The notes: a model not told the origin generated them from the letters alone. Shown: positions 43,878-53,395, counted from the stretch's first letter. The stretch is 64,000 bases of DNA from Saccharibacillus brassicae (GCF_006542275.1 NZ_CP041217.1:2775501-2839500), one strand, 5' to 3'. Numbers and translations are program-made.

Positions 43878-46634
43878 ATGGACATGGGAGCAGGCACGGG
43901 CAGCGGACGTTCGGATCGGGAAGGCGGCGGGCGGGAAGTTGACGGTCGGGAAGGTGAAACAAGCGAACCAAGCGCAACAGAAAAACCAGTCGAACCAAGC
44001 GAACCAAGCGAACCAAGCGAAGCGAGCCAACCAAGCGAAATGAGCAGACCGAGCACACCAAGCGGATCAAGCGAACTAAGAACACCAAACCGAACAAGTG
44101 GACCAGGAGAATCAGTCGGACCAAATGAAACGGGCGGACCAAGCACACCCATAAAACCAATCAGACCAGGCAAGCAAGGCAGATCAAGCGGACCCGACGA
44201 ATCCGGCACACCAAGTGAATCGCTGCCGAGGAGCGCGAACGAAGCGTCCGCAAGCGGGGAAGGCCGGCCGGATCTCGAAGACGGGCAAGATCGGAGCCTG
44301 AAGATCGAACCGTTGGGGGAAACGGCGCTTCGGGTTGTTTTGGGAACGGAAATTTCTTCCGGGGTGCAGCGAGACGTGCGGCGTCTGATGCGGCGATTGG
44401 AGAAGCGCCCGCTGCCGGGGATGATCGAAGCGGTGCCTTCTTTTGCGGCGGTGACGATTTTTTACGATCCGCTGTGCACGGCGGAACGGCTCGGCGTGCC
44501 GGAACATATTCACGGCAAAACGGGACAGGCGGACGCGAAGCGCGCAGATTGGCTGTCCGTGTCCGGTCTTGCCGCAGCTTGGTTAAACCGTCTCTCCGAG
44601 GTGGACATTAACGAAGAAGCTCTTGAGACCCGGACGGTCGACGTTCCGGTTCTCTACGGCGGTGAACACGGCCCGGATCTGGCGTTCGTCGCCGACCGCA
44701 ACGGCCTGACGGAGCAGCAGGCCGTGGACATTCATGCCGGCGCGGAGTATCCGGTGTACATGATCGGATTCGCGCCCGGTTTTCCTTATCTGGGCGGGAT
44801 GGACGAGCGGATTGCCGCTCCGCGGCTGTCTACGCCGCGTATGTCCGTGCCGGCCGGAGCGGTCGGGATTGCGGGAGCGCAGACCGGGGTGTATCCGATA
44901 TCCACGCCCGGCGGATGGCGGATCATCGGGCGGACCCCCGTCGCCTTGTTCCGGCCGGATCGCATGCCGCCGAGCCTGCTGCAGGCGGGCGATCGGGTGA
45001 AGTTTTGGCCAATTACGGCCGAGAAGTACGCGGAGCTGGCGGATGCCGGGCTGCGGCATGCCGATACGGGGCCTGCTGCCGATAACGGGGAGGACAACAG
45101 ACGGGAGGCTGAATTGGAGGCGGGTGCCGGTGTCGGCGCCGACGTCGGTGCCGAAATTGACGTCGGCTTCCAAGGGAAGATCGGCTTTGAAAACGGGGAT
45201 TACGAAGACTGCTCCGTGCCGGAGCCTGTGCTCGATCTGGCGGAACCTGCCGCCGAGTTGGAATCTACGGCTGATTCGGAGTCGGCTTCGGCTCAGGTAG
45301 ATGCAGGCGGGGAGTCCGTCAGTAGAGGACTTTCTGGCGCGGAGCTGCCGGCTATCGCGGTGCTGAAGCCCGGGCTGCAGACGACGCTGCAGGATCTCGG
45401 CCGTCCGGGCTACCAGCAGTACGGCGTCACGGCCGGCGGCGCGATGGACGCGTACGCGCTGCGCGCGGCGAACCTGCTCGCGGGCAACGCCGAGAGCGAA
45501 GCCGCGCTTGAGATTACGCTGACAGGACCTGTGCTTTGCTTCGAGCGCGAGTCGCGGATCGCGCTGACCGGCGCCGATCTGGCGCCTACGATCGGCGGCG
45601 AGCCGCTGCCGATGTGGCGGCCCGTCACCGTCCGGGCCGGGGCCGTGCTGGAATTCGGCACGGCCGTGCAGGGCTGCCGCGCGTATCTTGCGCTGGCGGG
45701 AGGCTTCGGCGCGCCGGAGGCGCTATCCAGCCGAAGCACGGATCTTCGAGCCGGCCTGGGCGGGCTCGAAGGCCGCGCGCTGCGCGCGGGCGACGTCCTT
45801 CATGCGCGGACGCCGATGGCCGCTGCGCGCCCGGCTTCGGGCGAAATCGGGCCCGAAGCGAACTTCGCCGCGGCGGCATGGCACGCCGCGCACGGCTATA
45901 TCGCCGGCCTTGCGGACTGGGCCGGCTTCCCCGCGGCCGCCGTTCCGGCCGCGACCCCGGCGCCTGCCGAAGCGGCGGCCGCATTCGCGCCTGCCCAAGC
46001 GGCGGCATTCGCGCCTGCGCAGTCGGCAGCCTCCGACGAGCCTGGCCGCTTTGGAGCGGCTGCTTCCAAGCCTGCCTGTGCCGTCGCGGCCGGTTCTGCC
46101 GCTGCGCGATCCGAATCTGCTTCCGAGCTTGTGCGCTCCTCGGGTCCGGCGGCCGCTGCGCTCTCGGACCCTTCGCGTTCCGCGGCCGGCCAATCCGCGG
46201 CCGCTTCGACCGCCGCCGTCCGTTTCACCCGCGGCACGCATTACGCGCTTTTCGACGAGGCGAGCCGCGAGGCGCTAATTGGCGCCGCCTTCGGCGTCAC
46301 TCCGCAGTCGGACCGGATGGGCTGCCGCTTGTCGGGTCCGACGCTTGGGCTGGAGCAGCCGCTGGAGCTGATCTCCGAAGCGGTCGCGCCGGGCACGGTG
46401 CAGGTGCCGCCGGACGGCAGGCCGATCGTGCTGACGGCCGATCGGCAGACGACGGGCGGATATCCGCGGATCGCGCAGATCGCCGCGGTCGATCTGCGCG
46501 TCGTGGCCCAGCTTCGTCCGGGGCAGTCTGTTCGCTTCGTCGAAATTTCGCTGGAAGAAGCGGAGCGGCTGTACATGGAACGCGAGCGGGAAATGGAACG
46601 GCTTCGGATCGCCGTTCGGCTGCGCAGCCGCTAG
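43878..46634 (+). CDS. pxpBC: fused 5-oxoprolinase subunits B and C
   Basis: The 918-aa protein joins PxpB (KipI-like, about 141-385: LKIEPLGETALRVV, IGFAPGFPYLGGM, STPGGWRIIGRTP) to PxpC (KipA-like, about 492-918: LKPGLQTTLQDLGRPGYQ, DRMGCRLSGP, GYPRIAQIAAVDL). Both are normally separate proteins of about 240 and 330 aa. Three low-complexity insertions enlarge it: a Ser/Pro/Glu-rich N-terminal tail (1-140, with EPSEPSEPSE), an acidic Gly/Ala linker (386-491), and an Ala/Pro-rich insert of about 100 residues inside PxpC (683-783). ATG 43878 follows GTAGGAGGCG. Works with PxpA in 5-oxoproline hydrolysis. Confidence 0.9.
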   Translation: MDMGAGTGSGRSDREGGGREVDGREGETSEPSATEKPVEPSEPSEPSEASQPSEMSRPSTPSGSSELRTPNRTSGPGESVGPNETGGPSTPIKPIRPGKQGRSSGPDESGTPSESLPRSANEASASGEGRPDLEDGQDRSLKIEPLGETALRVVLGTEISSGVQRDVRRLMRRLEKRPLPGMIEAVPSFAAVTIFYDPLCTAERLGVPEHIHGKTGQADAKRADWLSVSGLAAAWLNRLSEVDINEEALETRTVDVPVLYGGEHGPDLAFVADRNGLTEQQAVDIHAGAEYPVYMIGFAPGFPYLGGMDERIAAPRLSTPRMSVPAGAVGIAGAQTGVYPISTPGGWRIIGRTPVALFRPDRMPPSLLQAGDRVKFWPITAEKYAELADAGLRHADTGPAADNGEDNRREAELEAGAGVGADVGAEIDVGFQGKIGFENGDYEDCSVPEPVLDLAEPAAELESTADSESASAQVDAGGESVSRGLSGAELPAIAVLKPGLQTTLQDLGRPGYQQYGVTAGGAMDAYALRAANLLAGNAESEAALEITLTGPVLCFERESRIALTGADLAPTIGGEPLPMWRPVTVRAGAVLEFGTAVQGCRAYLALAGGFGAPEALSSRSTDLRAGLGGLEGRALRAGDVLHARTPMAAARPASGEIGPEANFAAAAWHAAHGYIAGLADWAGFPAAAVPAATPAPAEAAAAFAPAQAAAFAPAQSAASDEPGRFGAAASKPACAVAAGSAAARSESASELVRSSGPAAAALSDPSRSAAGQSAAASTAAVRFTRGTHYALFDEASREALIGAAFGVTPQSDRMGCRLSGPTLGLEQPLELISEAVAPGTVQVPPDGRPIVLTADRQTTGGYPRIAQIAAVDLRVVAQLRPGQSVRFVEISLEEAERLYMEREREMERLRIAVRLRSR

Positions 46635-46948
46635 AAGATTCGGTCGCGTCGGCAGTCGCGTGCGGATTCGCGTTCTGCGTTTCGCCGCTCCGTTTGCCTC
46701 AAAGAAGCGGAACGCAGGTCTATTTCAAGCAGGGCCTGCTCCGACTTGACGGCATAGGGTTTGCAAAAACCAAAAACCGCCCGACGCTCTCCGACCGGCC
46801 CGATCCACCTGCAAGCCGTTTTTCTTTTTACGGATTTAATTATTAATTCTTCTCATATACCGATAAAATGAAATAAACGACATCACGCCGCAGCTTAGAG
46901 AGATACGGCGTTTTGCGCCAATCGAGAGCACCCAAGGAGGAACCTTTT
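46635..46948. other. intergenic region before the beta-helix gene
   Basis: No gene is visible. The last 100 bp are AT-rich and probably hold the promoter of the next gene, but no box pair is convincing. Confidence 0.4.
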
Positions 46949-48781
46949 TTGCCCAATATTCTAAAATTTGTAGCCACCGCCGCGAGCGCTGCGCTGGCCG
47001 CGGCGTCGTTGAATGCCTGCGCCGCGCCGCTTTCCGCCGCCCATTCTGCCGACATGACGTCGGCCTCGGCGAGCACCGCTTTGCAGGCTTTGGCCGCGCC
47101 GTCTTCGGCTTCTTCCTCGGCCGCGAAGCCTATCGCTGCTCCGGCTGCCGCCGGCTCAACCTCCGCTGCGCCGCCGGCCATCGCCTCGGGCCCCGCCACC
47201 GCGTCGCTGTCGGCTTCCGCCTCTGCCGCCACTCCATCGGCTGTCCCCGCCGCCTCGGGCCCAGCCGCGGCTTCGCTCGCCTCCGACTCAGCCGCCGCCG
47301 CACCAGCCGCCGACTCCGCGCCTTACTACTACGTCGCGCCGTCCGGCAGCGACAAGACCGGTACGGGCGCGCAGGCTCGCCCGTGGAAGACCGTGCAGCG
47401 CGCCGCGGATGCCGCCATGAAGACCGGCGGCACCGTGTATATGCGCGGCGGCGTGTATGGACAGCGGCTCAGGCTCGCCGGGGAACCGGGCGCGGCGGGA
47501 TCGGCCGCGCGCCTGACCGTCGCGAGCTATCCGTCGGAGACGGCGGTGCTCGACGGCACGAACCTGTCCGTCGAAGGCACCGGCAGCCTGATCGAGCTGG
47601 ACGGGGCCAGCCGCGTGACGATCCGCGGCCTCGAACTGCGCAATTACAAGACGTCGAAAGCGGATCGCGTGCCGATCGGTATCCATGTACACGGAGCCGG
47701 CCAAGGCGTCCGCCTGCTGGATAACCGAATCCACGATATCGGCAGCACGGCAGCGCCGGTCGGCCGCGAGCTTGCGGGCCGGGACGCGCACGGCATCGCG
47801 GTGTACGGCACCGAAGCGCCGGCTTCGATCTCCGACCTGACGATTGCCGGCAACGAATTGTACCGGCTGACGCTCGGCTCCAGCGAAGCGCTCGTGCTGA
47901 ACGGCAACGTCGAGCAGTTCGTCGTGGAGAACAACCGGGTGCACGACAACGACAATATCGGGATCGACGCGATCGGCTTCGAAGGGACGTCGCCGGACGA
48001 GCGGTACGACCAGGCCCGGGACGGCGTGATCCGCGGCAACACGGTGACCGACAGCACTTCGGTGCGCAATCCGTCCTACGGCCGCAGCATTCCGAACGGC
48101 AGTTATTCGGCCGGCGGCATCTACGTCGACGGCGGCCGGGATATCGTGATCGAGCACAACCGGACCGAACGCAACGATATCGGCATCGAGATCGCGTCCG
48201 AACACTCGGGACGGTCCACTTCGGGTATCATCGTGCGCAGCAACGTGGTCGTCCGCAACGCGATGACCGGCATCGCGATGGGCGGCTACGACAAAGATCG
48301 CGGTTCGACGACGGACAGCATCGTCACCGGCAACACGGTCGCGTACAACGACACGCTGGAATGGGGCACCGGCCAGCTGTATCTGCAGTTCGACGTCAGA
48401 AACAATATCATTCGCAACAATATTTTTGCCGCGTCCGCGTCCCAAGCGCTGATCCTCAACGAATACGCGGAGAACGTCGGCAGCCGGATGGATGACAATC
48501 TGTACTTTGCGCCGAACGCCAAGCAGGCGACCTGGACGTGGAAAAACAAAACGTATACCGGCTTCGCCGCCTACGTCAAAGGTTCCGGAGGCGATGCCCA
48601 TTCGCTGTTCGCCGATCCGCTGTTCGCGGACCCGGCATCCGGCAGTTTCCGGCTGCAGGCCGGTTCGCCCGCTTCCCGTTCCGGCATCGCCGACCCGGTG
48701 TTGGCCGCGGCTCCCGATCCGGACGGCCTTCCGCGCGGCACCGGAAGCGGAGGACGCCCGAGCCGCGGCGCCTACGAATAG
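46949..48781 (+). CDS. right-handed beta-helix lipoprotein (polysaccharide lyase-like)
   Basis: The 610-aa protein has a lipoprotein-type signal (LNAC lipobox, Cys about 28), an Ala/Ser/Pro-rich linker of about 95 residues and then a parallel beta-helix domain from YYYVAPSGSDKTGTG (about 128) onward. That domain has repeated N-rich turns (VRLLDNRIHD, IVIEHNRTERND, IIRNNIFA) and DUF1565-like features. Such domains belong to pectate-lyase-like and epimerase families; no catalytic signature is conclusive. The start is TTG, 8 bp after AAGGAGG. It is probably a surface-bound polysaccharide-binding or degrading enzyme. Confidence 0.82.
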   Translation: MPNILKFVATAASAALAAASLNACAAPLSAAHSADMTSASASTALQALAAPSSASSSAAKPIAAPAAAGSTSAAPPAIASGPATASLSASASAATPSAVPAASGPAAASLASDSAAAAPAADSAPYYYVAPSGSDKTGTGAQARPWKTVQRAADAAMKTGGTVYMRGGVYGQRLRLAGEPGAAGSAARLTVASYPSETAVLDGTNLSVEGTGSLIELDGASRVTIRGLELRNYKTSKADRVPIGIHVHGAGQGVRLLDNRIHDIGSTAAPVGRELAGRDAHGIAVYGTEAPASISDLTIAGNELYRLTLGSSEALVLNGNVEQFVVENNRVHDNDNIGIDAIGFEGTSPDERYDQARDGVIRGNTVTDSTSVRNPSYGRSIPNGSYSAGGIYVDGGRDIVIEHNRTERNDIGIEIASEHSGRSTSGIIVRSNVVVRNAMTGIAMGGYDKDRGSTTDSIVTGNTVAYNDTLEWGTGQLYLQFDVRNNIIRNNIFAASASQALILNEYAENVGSRMDDNLYFAPNAKQATWTWKNKTYTGFAAYVKGSGGDAHSLFADPLFADPASGSFRLQAGSPASRSGIADPVLAAAPDPDGLPRGTGSGGRPSRGAYE

Positions 48782-49016
48782 CCGGGCGCGATTTGCGCCT
48801 GAATTGCCTCTTTCGGCAGGGTAACTTTGCTTCGATCGCACCTTGTCCTTTGCGGGGCGATCCTGTAGCATGATTTTACATTCAAAACATTTGCGGCCTA
48901 TCCCGAACGCCGCTTGAACGGTATCCTTCCAAGCTCCTTATGCGCTCCTCTTTTTGCTGTCAGGCTCGGTTGATCTAACAAATTAAGGCAAAATACTTTT
49001 TGGAGGAAACCCCCTT

Positions 49017-49838
49017 ATGACAAAAGGAATCGATTCCCTGGATACGTTGGCCGCGGTCATCCCTCTGCTCAAAGCGGCTCTGCCCGTCGAAGTGTCCATT
49101 GCGCTGTGCGACAACGAACAGTTTACGGCCTATTGGCCGGGTGCGCATATCGATTTGAAGATCCAGCCGGGGCAGCTGCTGCAGCAGCAAGAGCCGTTGA
49201 TGCAGGCGATTCGCGACGATCGGCCGCTGCGCGCGGAAGTGCCGGCGGAGTTTTACGGGTTTGCGTTTACGGGCACGGCGACGCCGGTCAAAGACGCGTC
49301 CGGGCGCATTATCGGCGGCATCGCGGTTCAGGTGCGCCGACACAGCGAACTGATCGAGATCGCCGACCGGATCGCGGGCGCGCTTGGCCAGGCGAACGAG
49401 CGGATCGCGCAGATCGCGGAAGGATCGGGGAATCTGGCGGAGGTGTCGCACGAACTGCTGGACCTGTCGCGGGAAGCGGAGCAGAATGCCCACGGCGCGG
49501 ACGGCGTCGTGCGGATGATCAAGGAAGTGGCGGACCAGACGCATATGCTCGGCATCAACGCGGCGATCGAAGCGGCGCATGCCGGGGACAAAGGCGCGGG
49601 GTTCGGCATCGTCGCGTCCGAGATCCGCAAGCTGTCCGGGCAGACGGTGACTTCGACGAACAGCATCCGGGACACGCTCGGCACGTTCAAAAAGCTGACG
49701 GCCCAGATGAGCGGTTCGGTGGAGCGTATCGCCGGCACGGGCCAGGATCAGGCGCAGTCGACGGAGCAGCTGTCGGCGATGATCGAAGAGATTCGCGAAA
49801 TGGCGCTCAAGTTGAACGATTTCGCCAAGCAGCTGTAG
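49017..49838 (+). CDS. soluble chemoreceptor (YfmS-like)
   Basis: The 273-aa cytoplasmic protein has no membrane span. The N-terminal sensor (about 1-115, PAS/Cache-like, with [13 protein letters not shown]) leads into a short methyl-accepting signalling hairpin. That hairpin includes the highly conserved tip [20 protein letters not shown] (residues about 179-198). It resembles YfmS of B. subtilis, a soluble receptor that joins chemoreceptor arrays. TGGAGGAAA precedes the ATG. It stands alone and is followed by a terminator. Confidence 0.9.
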   Translation: MTKGIDSLDTLAAVIPLLKAALPVEVSIALCDNEQFTAYWPGAHIDLKIQPGQLLQQQEPLMQAIRDDRPLRAEVPAEFYGFAFTGTATPVKDASGRIIGGIAVQVRRHSELIEIADRIAGALGQANERIAQIAEGSGNLAEVSHELLDLSREAEQNAHGADGVVRMIKEVADQTHMLGINAAIEAAHAGDKGAGFGIVASEIRKLSGQTVTSTNSIRDTLGTFKKLTAQMSGSVERIAGTGQDQAQSTEQLSAMIEEIREMALKLNDFAKQL

Positions 49839-49872
49839 ATCTTTTTTTAGAAACGGAATCTTATTGCGTGTA

Positions 49873-49920
49873 AAAAAGCCCGAACCGGCAGACGTGGAAA
49901 CGTCTTGGGTTCGGGCTTTT
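49873..49920. terminator. bidirectional intrinsic terminator
   Basis: AAAAAGCCCGAACC and GGTTCGGGCTTTT enclose an inner imperfect stem; located after the chemoreceptor gene. Confidence 0.9.
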
Positions 49921-49994
49921 GTCGTATCTGCCGCGTCTTCCACGTCCCGCCCGCCGCCGATTGCAAGCTTTGCGTTTCGAGCGCGGCGGGGCAG

Positions 49995-50066
49995 AAGCGG
50001 GAAGCCGGTCGGCTCGGTCGGCTCGGTCAGTTCGGTCGGTTCAGTTGGCTCGGTCGGTTCAGCGGA
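49995..50066. repeat. short tandem repeat at HAD gene 3' end
   Basis: About seven imperfect copies of a 9-10 bp unit like CGGTCGGCT lie immediately beyond the stop of the minus-strand HAD gene. Confidence 0.8.
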
Positions 50067-50639
50067 TTATCCTTTTGCCGGAAAGCCGGGGCCCGACAGC
50101 ACGTGGTTGACCAGATCGCCCATGCCGTCCCACGAACCTTTCATCAGGAACTCGTCCTGAAGCTTGAGGTTCCACGGTCTCGGAATGCCGATCGTCCGTT
50201 TGCCGGCGTCGCGCGCGGCGAGCAGATTATGCGGTCCGTCGTCGATCAGCAGATCGAATTCGAGCAGCGATTTGCGCTTGGCGACGAAGAAGTTCTCGAA
50301 CGGGATGAACGGCATATGCCGCTGCAGCCAGGCCCACTTCTCCGGAACGGCCGTCGGCCGCGCCGCCGTGACGATAATGACGTCGTGTTCTTCGCTGATC
50401 CGGCGAACTTCCTCGATCGTATGCTCGTCGAACACTTCAAGTTCTTCGTACAGCTTCGGCCGCCCGAAGAAAATCTCCTCGCTGCATTCCGGGTGCCAGA
50501 TGCTGCTGAGATCGAAGCTGAGTACCTGGTCGATCGTCAGCTGCAGGTCCGGATACGCGGCGTTATGGTAATGAATGGCCCTCGGCACCAGATGACAGAT
50601 TGTGTCGTCCATGTCGATGGCTACGATTTTTTTGCTCAT
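50067..50639 (-). CDS. HAD-family 5'(3')-deoxyribonucleotidase-like protein
   Basis: The 190-aa protein begins with the HAD nucleophile motif DMDDT (D9, D11) and has IVTAARP as motif II and LLIDDGPHNL as motif III/IV, as in NT5C-type nucleotidases. It probably dephosphorylates nucleoside monophosphates in the cytoplasm. The ATG at 50639 follows a GGGAGAGGA tract. It is unlinked to its neighbours in orientation or theme. Confidence 0.85.
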   Translation of the reverse strand: MSKKIVAIDMDDTICHLVPRAIHYHNAAYPDLQLTIDQVLSFDLSSIWHPECSEEIFFGRPKLYEELEVFDEHTIEEVRRISEEHDVIIVTAARPTAVPEKWAWLQRHMPFIPFENFFVAKRKSLLEFDLLIDDGPHNLLAARDAGKRTIGIPRPWNLKLQDEFLMKGSWDGMGDLVNHVLSGPGFPAKG

Positions 50640-50869
50640 GATAGTCCTCTCCCGCTTGAAAAAATAGTGATGGCTTTCGCAAAATTACATATACTTGCAT
50701 TGTAACGAAGTTGACGCGCGATGGCAAAGAACAGGAGTGTTTTTGCAGGTTTTTCGCGTGTTCAAGGTTGCCTTTTGCCGAAAAAAAGGGTATGAACCCT
50801 AGAGCGTCGACGCGCCGCGCAGGCGGCCGGAGACTCTTTTGGAAAAACTTGATGAACGGAGGAACGCCG

Positions 50870-51625
50870 ATGACACCCCCAAACCATCCGAACCCCGGCG
50901 GCTCCGGGTCAAATCGTCAGCCAAGCGGCGGCGGCGGTGGCAAGCCCAAACGCAGCCTGTACTCGATCCTCGCCACCGTGATCGTGCTCGGTCTACTTCT
51001 GTTTACCGATACGGGTCGCGGCCTGTTGGGCGGTCTGCTGGACAGCGGCGGCGAGACGCCGCGGATAGAGAACGCGCAGCCGGGCACAGCGGGACAGTCC
51101 GACGCGACGGGGCAGTCCGAAGACGCGCCGCAGAACGGTTCGCCGGACGGGAACGACCAGCCTTCGGCCGACGCCGACGGAAAGGTCACGGCCGAAGTGG
51201 AGCGTACGGTCGACGGAGACACGTTTATCGCGAACTTCGAAGACGGCAGCCGCGAGCGCGTGCGCATGCTGCTGATCGACACGCCGGAGACGAAAAAAGA
51301 AGGCACGGCCGTGCAGCCGTTCGGACCGGAAGCGAGCGAATACGCGAAAAAGCGCCTGACCGGACAAACGGTCGAACTGGAATTCGACGACGAGCCGCGC
51401 GATCAATACGACCGGATGCTGGCCTACGTCTATCTGGACGGCGAATTGGTCAACGAAGAGATGCTGGAGCAGGGATTCGCGCGCGTCGTCGTCTATAAGC
51501 CGAACGATAAATACGTCGAGTCTTTCCGCGAAATCCAGAACGAAGCCAAGCGCAAAAAGCTCGGCGTATGGAGCATCGACGGCTACGCCGACAACCGCGG
51601 CTTCCATCCGGAAGCGGCGCGGTGA
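50870..51625 (+). CDS. membrane-anchored thermonuclease (SNase family)
   Basis: The 251-aa protein has a Gly-rich basic N terminus, one membrane span (SILATVIVLGLLLFT, about 32-46) and an acidic Gln/Asp-rich linker. A staphylococcal-nuclease domain follows from about 105 (VERTVDGDTF). Catalytic residues R132, E140 and R182 (DQYDRMLAYVY) are present. It is expected to act outside the cell on DNA or RNA. CGGAGGAAC precedes ATG 50870. Confidence 0.9.
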   Translation: MTPPNHPNPGGSGSNRQPSGGGGGKPKRSLYSILATVIVLGLLLFTDTGRGLLGGLLDSGGETPRIENAQPGTAGQSDATGQSEDAPQNGSPDGNDQPSADADGKVTAEVERTVDGDTFIANFEDGSRERVRMLLIDTPETKKEGTAVQPFGPEASEYAKKRLTGQTVELEFDDEPRDQYDRMLAYVYLDGELVNEEMLEQGFARVVVYKPNDKYVESFREIQNEAKRKKLGVWSIDGYADNRGFHPEAAR

Positions 51626-51629
51626 GAAG

Positions 51630-51760
51630 CGGAAGTCCGCATGCTGCGCCGGCTCGGCTCGGTTTGAAGCGACCCGGCTTGACGCGACTCGACCTGAAGC
51701 GACCCGGCTTGAACCGACACAACCTGATCCGACCCGATCTGAATCAGACCGGCGAACCGG
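51630..51760. repeat. short tandem repeats after the nuclease gene
   Basis: Imperfect repeats of a unit like GAAGCGACCCGGCTTGA, degenerating to GAACCGACACAACCTGATCC, fill the space between the nuclease stop and the ykkCD promoter. Confidence 0.8.
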
Positions 51761-51788
51761 TTGACCCCGGGGGACGGTTGTGTATAAT
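51761..51788 (+). promoter_or_regulatory. promoter of ykkCD
   Basis: TTGACC and a perfect TATAAT, 16 bp apart, lie 27 bp before the riboswitch aptamer. Confidence 0.85.
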
Positions 51789-51815
51789 GAAGGGAACAAT
51801 CACATGAGCGAATGT

Positions 51816-51941
51816 TTTCTAGGGTTCCGCGGCCGCAACGGCCGGACAGGTCCGAGAGAAGACCGCGACAGGATCGCGTCGGCCGGCCATATGACCGTTT
51901 GACGAACCTGTCGCGCCACGGAGGGACAAAAGCCCGGGAGA
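51816..51941 (+). ncRNA. guanidine-I (ykkC) riboswitch upstream of ykkCD
   Basis: Conserved blocks appear in order: CTAGGGTTCCG, CAGGTCCGAGAGAAGACC, and CCACGGAGGGACAAAAGCCC followed by GGGAGA. The layout matches the ykkC aptamer and is homologous to the copy at 9742-9840 on the other strand. The aptamer's last segment is also the left arm of the following terminator, so guanidine should turn the downstream genes on. Confidence 0.97.
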
Positions 51942-51978
51942 TGAACTGCGACAAGCGGTTTATTCTCTCGGGCTTTTT
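51931..51978 (+). terminator. ykkCD expression-platform terminator
   Basis: AAAAGCCCGGGAGATGAA pairs with the downstream TTTATTCTCTCGGGCTTTT, leaving a six-T run. It overlaps the end of the aptamer. Confidence 0.93.
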
Positions 51979-52013
51979 TGCGTTCACGGTGGTTGAAAAA
52001 GGAGGATGTATCC

Positions 52014-52370
52014 ATGAAAAATACGAACCGAATCTGGTTGTCCGTCATCGTCGCCGCCCTGTTCGAAGTCGGCTGGGTGATCGGGCTCAAACATGCGGCA
52101 GGGCTCTGGGAATGGCTGGCGACGGGCATTGCGATCGTCATCAGCTTCTACCTGATGATCGCCGCGTCGCGCACGCTGCCGGTCGGCACCGTCTACGCCG
52201 TGTTCGTCGGACTCGGCACCGCAGGCACCGTCGTAGCGGAAATTGTGCTGCTCGGCGCGGAGGTTCAGCCGTCCAAACTGATTCTGATTGGTACGCTGCT
52301 GCTTGGCGTCATCGGCTTGAAACTGCTGAGCGGAAGCAAGCATAACGGAAAAGGAGGCGTGCATTCATGA
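52014..52370 (+). CDS. ykkC: SMR guanidinium exporter subunit YkkC
   Basis: The 118-aa small multidrug resistance protein has four membrane spans. The essential glutamate lies in the first (AALFEVGWVIG, E18), followed by the SMR tract GTVYAVFVGLGTAGTV. It is the first gene of a riboswitch-controlled pair and, as in B. subtilis YkkCD, probably forms a heteromer with the next product to export guanidinium by proton antiport. AAAGGAGGA precedes ATG 52014. Confidence 0.95.
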   Translation: MKNTNRIWLSVIVAALFEVGWVIGLKHAAGLWEWLATGIAIVISFYLMIAASRTLPVGTVYAVFVGLGTAGTVVAEIVLLGAEVQPSKLILIGTLLLGVIGLKLLSGSKHNGKGGVHS

Positions 52371-52684
52371 ACTGGACTTTTTTGATTCTGGCCGGCGTAT
52401 TCGAGATGTTTGGCGTATTGATGATCAACAAGCTGCATCAAGAGCGCAGTATCAAAGCTTTTCTGCTCATGGCGGGCGGCTTCGTACTCAGCTTCGTCCT
52501 GCTGAGTCTGGCGATGGAGACGCTGCCGATGGGCACGGCCTACGCCGTCTGGACCGGCATCGGCGCTTCGGGCGGCGCGATTCTGGGCATGGTCTTCTAC
52601 GGCGAATCGCGCAGCCTGCTGCGCCTCGCGTGCATCGCTTTGGTGCTGGGCTCGGCAGTGGGGCTGAAGCTGGTAAGCGGGTGA
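52367..52684 (+). CDS. ykkD: SMR guanidinium exporter subunit YkkD
   Basis: The 105-aa SMR protein has four spans, the essential glutamate E13 (GVFEMFGVLM) and GTAYAVWTGIGASGGAILG. Its ATG overlaps the ykkC stop as ATGA. Together with YkkC it should form the guanidinium exporter. No terminator is obvious directly after the stop. Confidence 0.95.
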   Translation: MNWTFLILAGVFEMFGVLMINKLHQERSIKAFLLMAGGFVLSFVLLSLAMETLPMGTAYAVWTGIGASGGAILGMVFYGESRSLLRLACIALVLGSAVGLKLVSG

Positions 52685-52889
52685 CAGGGGCGATTCGGGG
52701 AGAGGGCGAGGCGCTGGGAGGGTAGAGGGACTGAGGGCCGAATGCCGGAGGCGGCCGGCTTGGGTCGGCTGCGGCCCGGCGCCAAAGGCGAGGTAGGCGT
52801 CGACTCGCCGGAGGTGTCCGACGGACCGACCGCCGATTTCTGCGAATCGGCGCCAAAGGCGAGTTCCCGACGTAGCTCGGTCCGGGCTA
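52685..52889. other. GC-rich gene-free stretch
   Basis: No gene is seen after ykkD. Two copies of GGCGCCAAAGGCGAG are present. The region leads into repeat family C. Confidence 0.5.
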
Positions 52890-52891
52890 AT

Positions 52892-53270
52892 GAATCGTCA
52901 TAACGCTATATGGCCGGATTCGCGAATTTTGAGCCGCTAACGAATCGTAGTGTCGCTATTTCGGGTAAAAGGCGCTTTTACACGCTTGATTTTGGAAATA
53001 GCGTTATATAGATTCGTTAAAAATAGACATTGGCACAATAAGGTCGTTTAACGATATCAGGATTCGTTAAAAATAGACATTGGCACAATAACGTCGTTTA
53101 ACGACATCAGGATTCGTTAAAAATAGACATTGGCACAATAAGGTCGTTTAACGATATCAGGATTCGTTAAAAGTAGACATCGAGCTATAAGGTCGTTTAA
53201 CGTTACCAGGATTCGTTAAAAACCGGCCGTAGTAGGAAAACGTCGCTTAAACGCATCAGGATTCGTTACC
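52892..53270. repeat. intergenic repeat family C: two units plus tandem 50-bp array
   Basis: Two direct units with GAATCGT start at 52892 and 52942 (50 bp). After a gap the unit continues in the opposite orientation (GATTCGTT) at 53011, 53061, 53111, 53161, 53210 and about 53260, a 50-bp period. Each unit pairs TCGTTAAA with TTTAACGA. The first three copies of the array are nearly identical and later ones degenerate. It lies between convergent ykkD and HxlR genes and has no coding potential. Confidence 0.9.
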
Positions 53271-53395
53271 CCGACTCATTCGCGCTGGGCTGCGCTCGGT
53301 CATACGGCTGCATGGCGGGGAACCCGGATCGCCGGCCTCGCGTCTTGGCACTCAACCTTTTCTGCCGCCCTTGCGCTTTGCCGCCCAAACGACCA

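Noticed and set aside
52892..53270. CRISPR-like repeat array
   Set aside because: The 50-bp period is filled by repeats throughout, with no unique spacers and no cas genes nearby.
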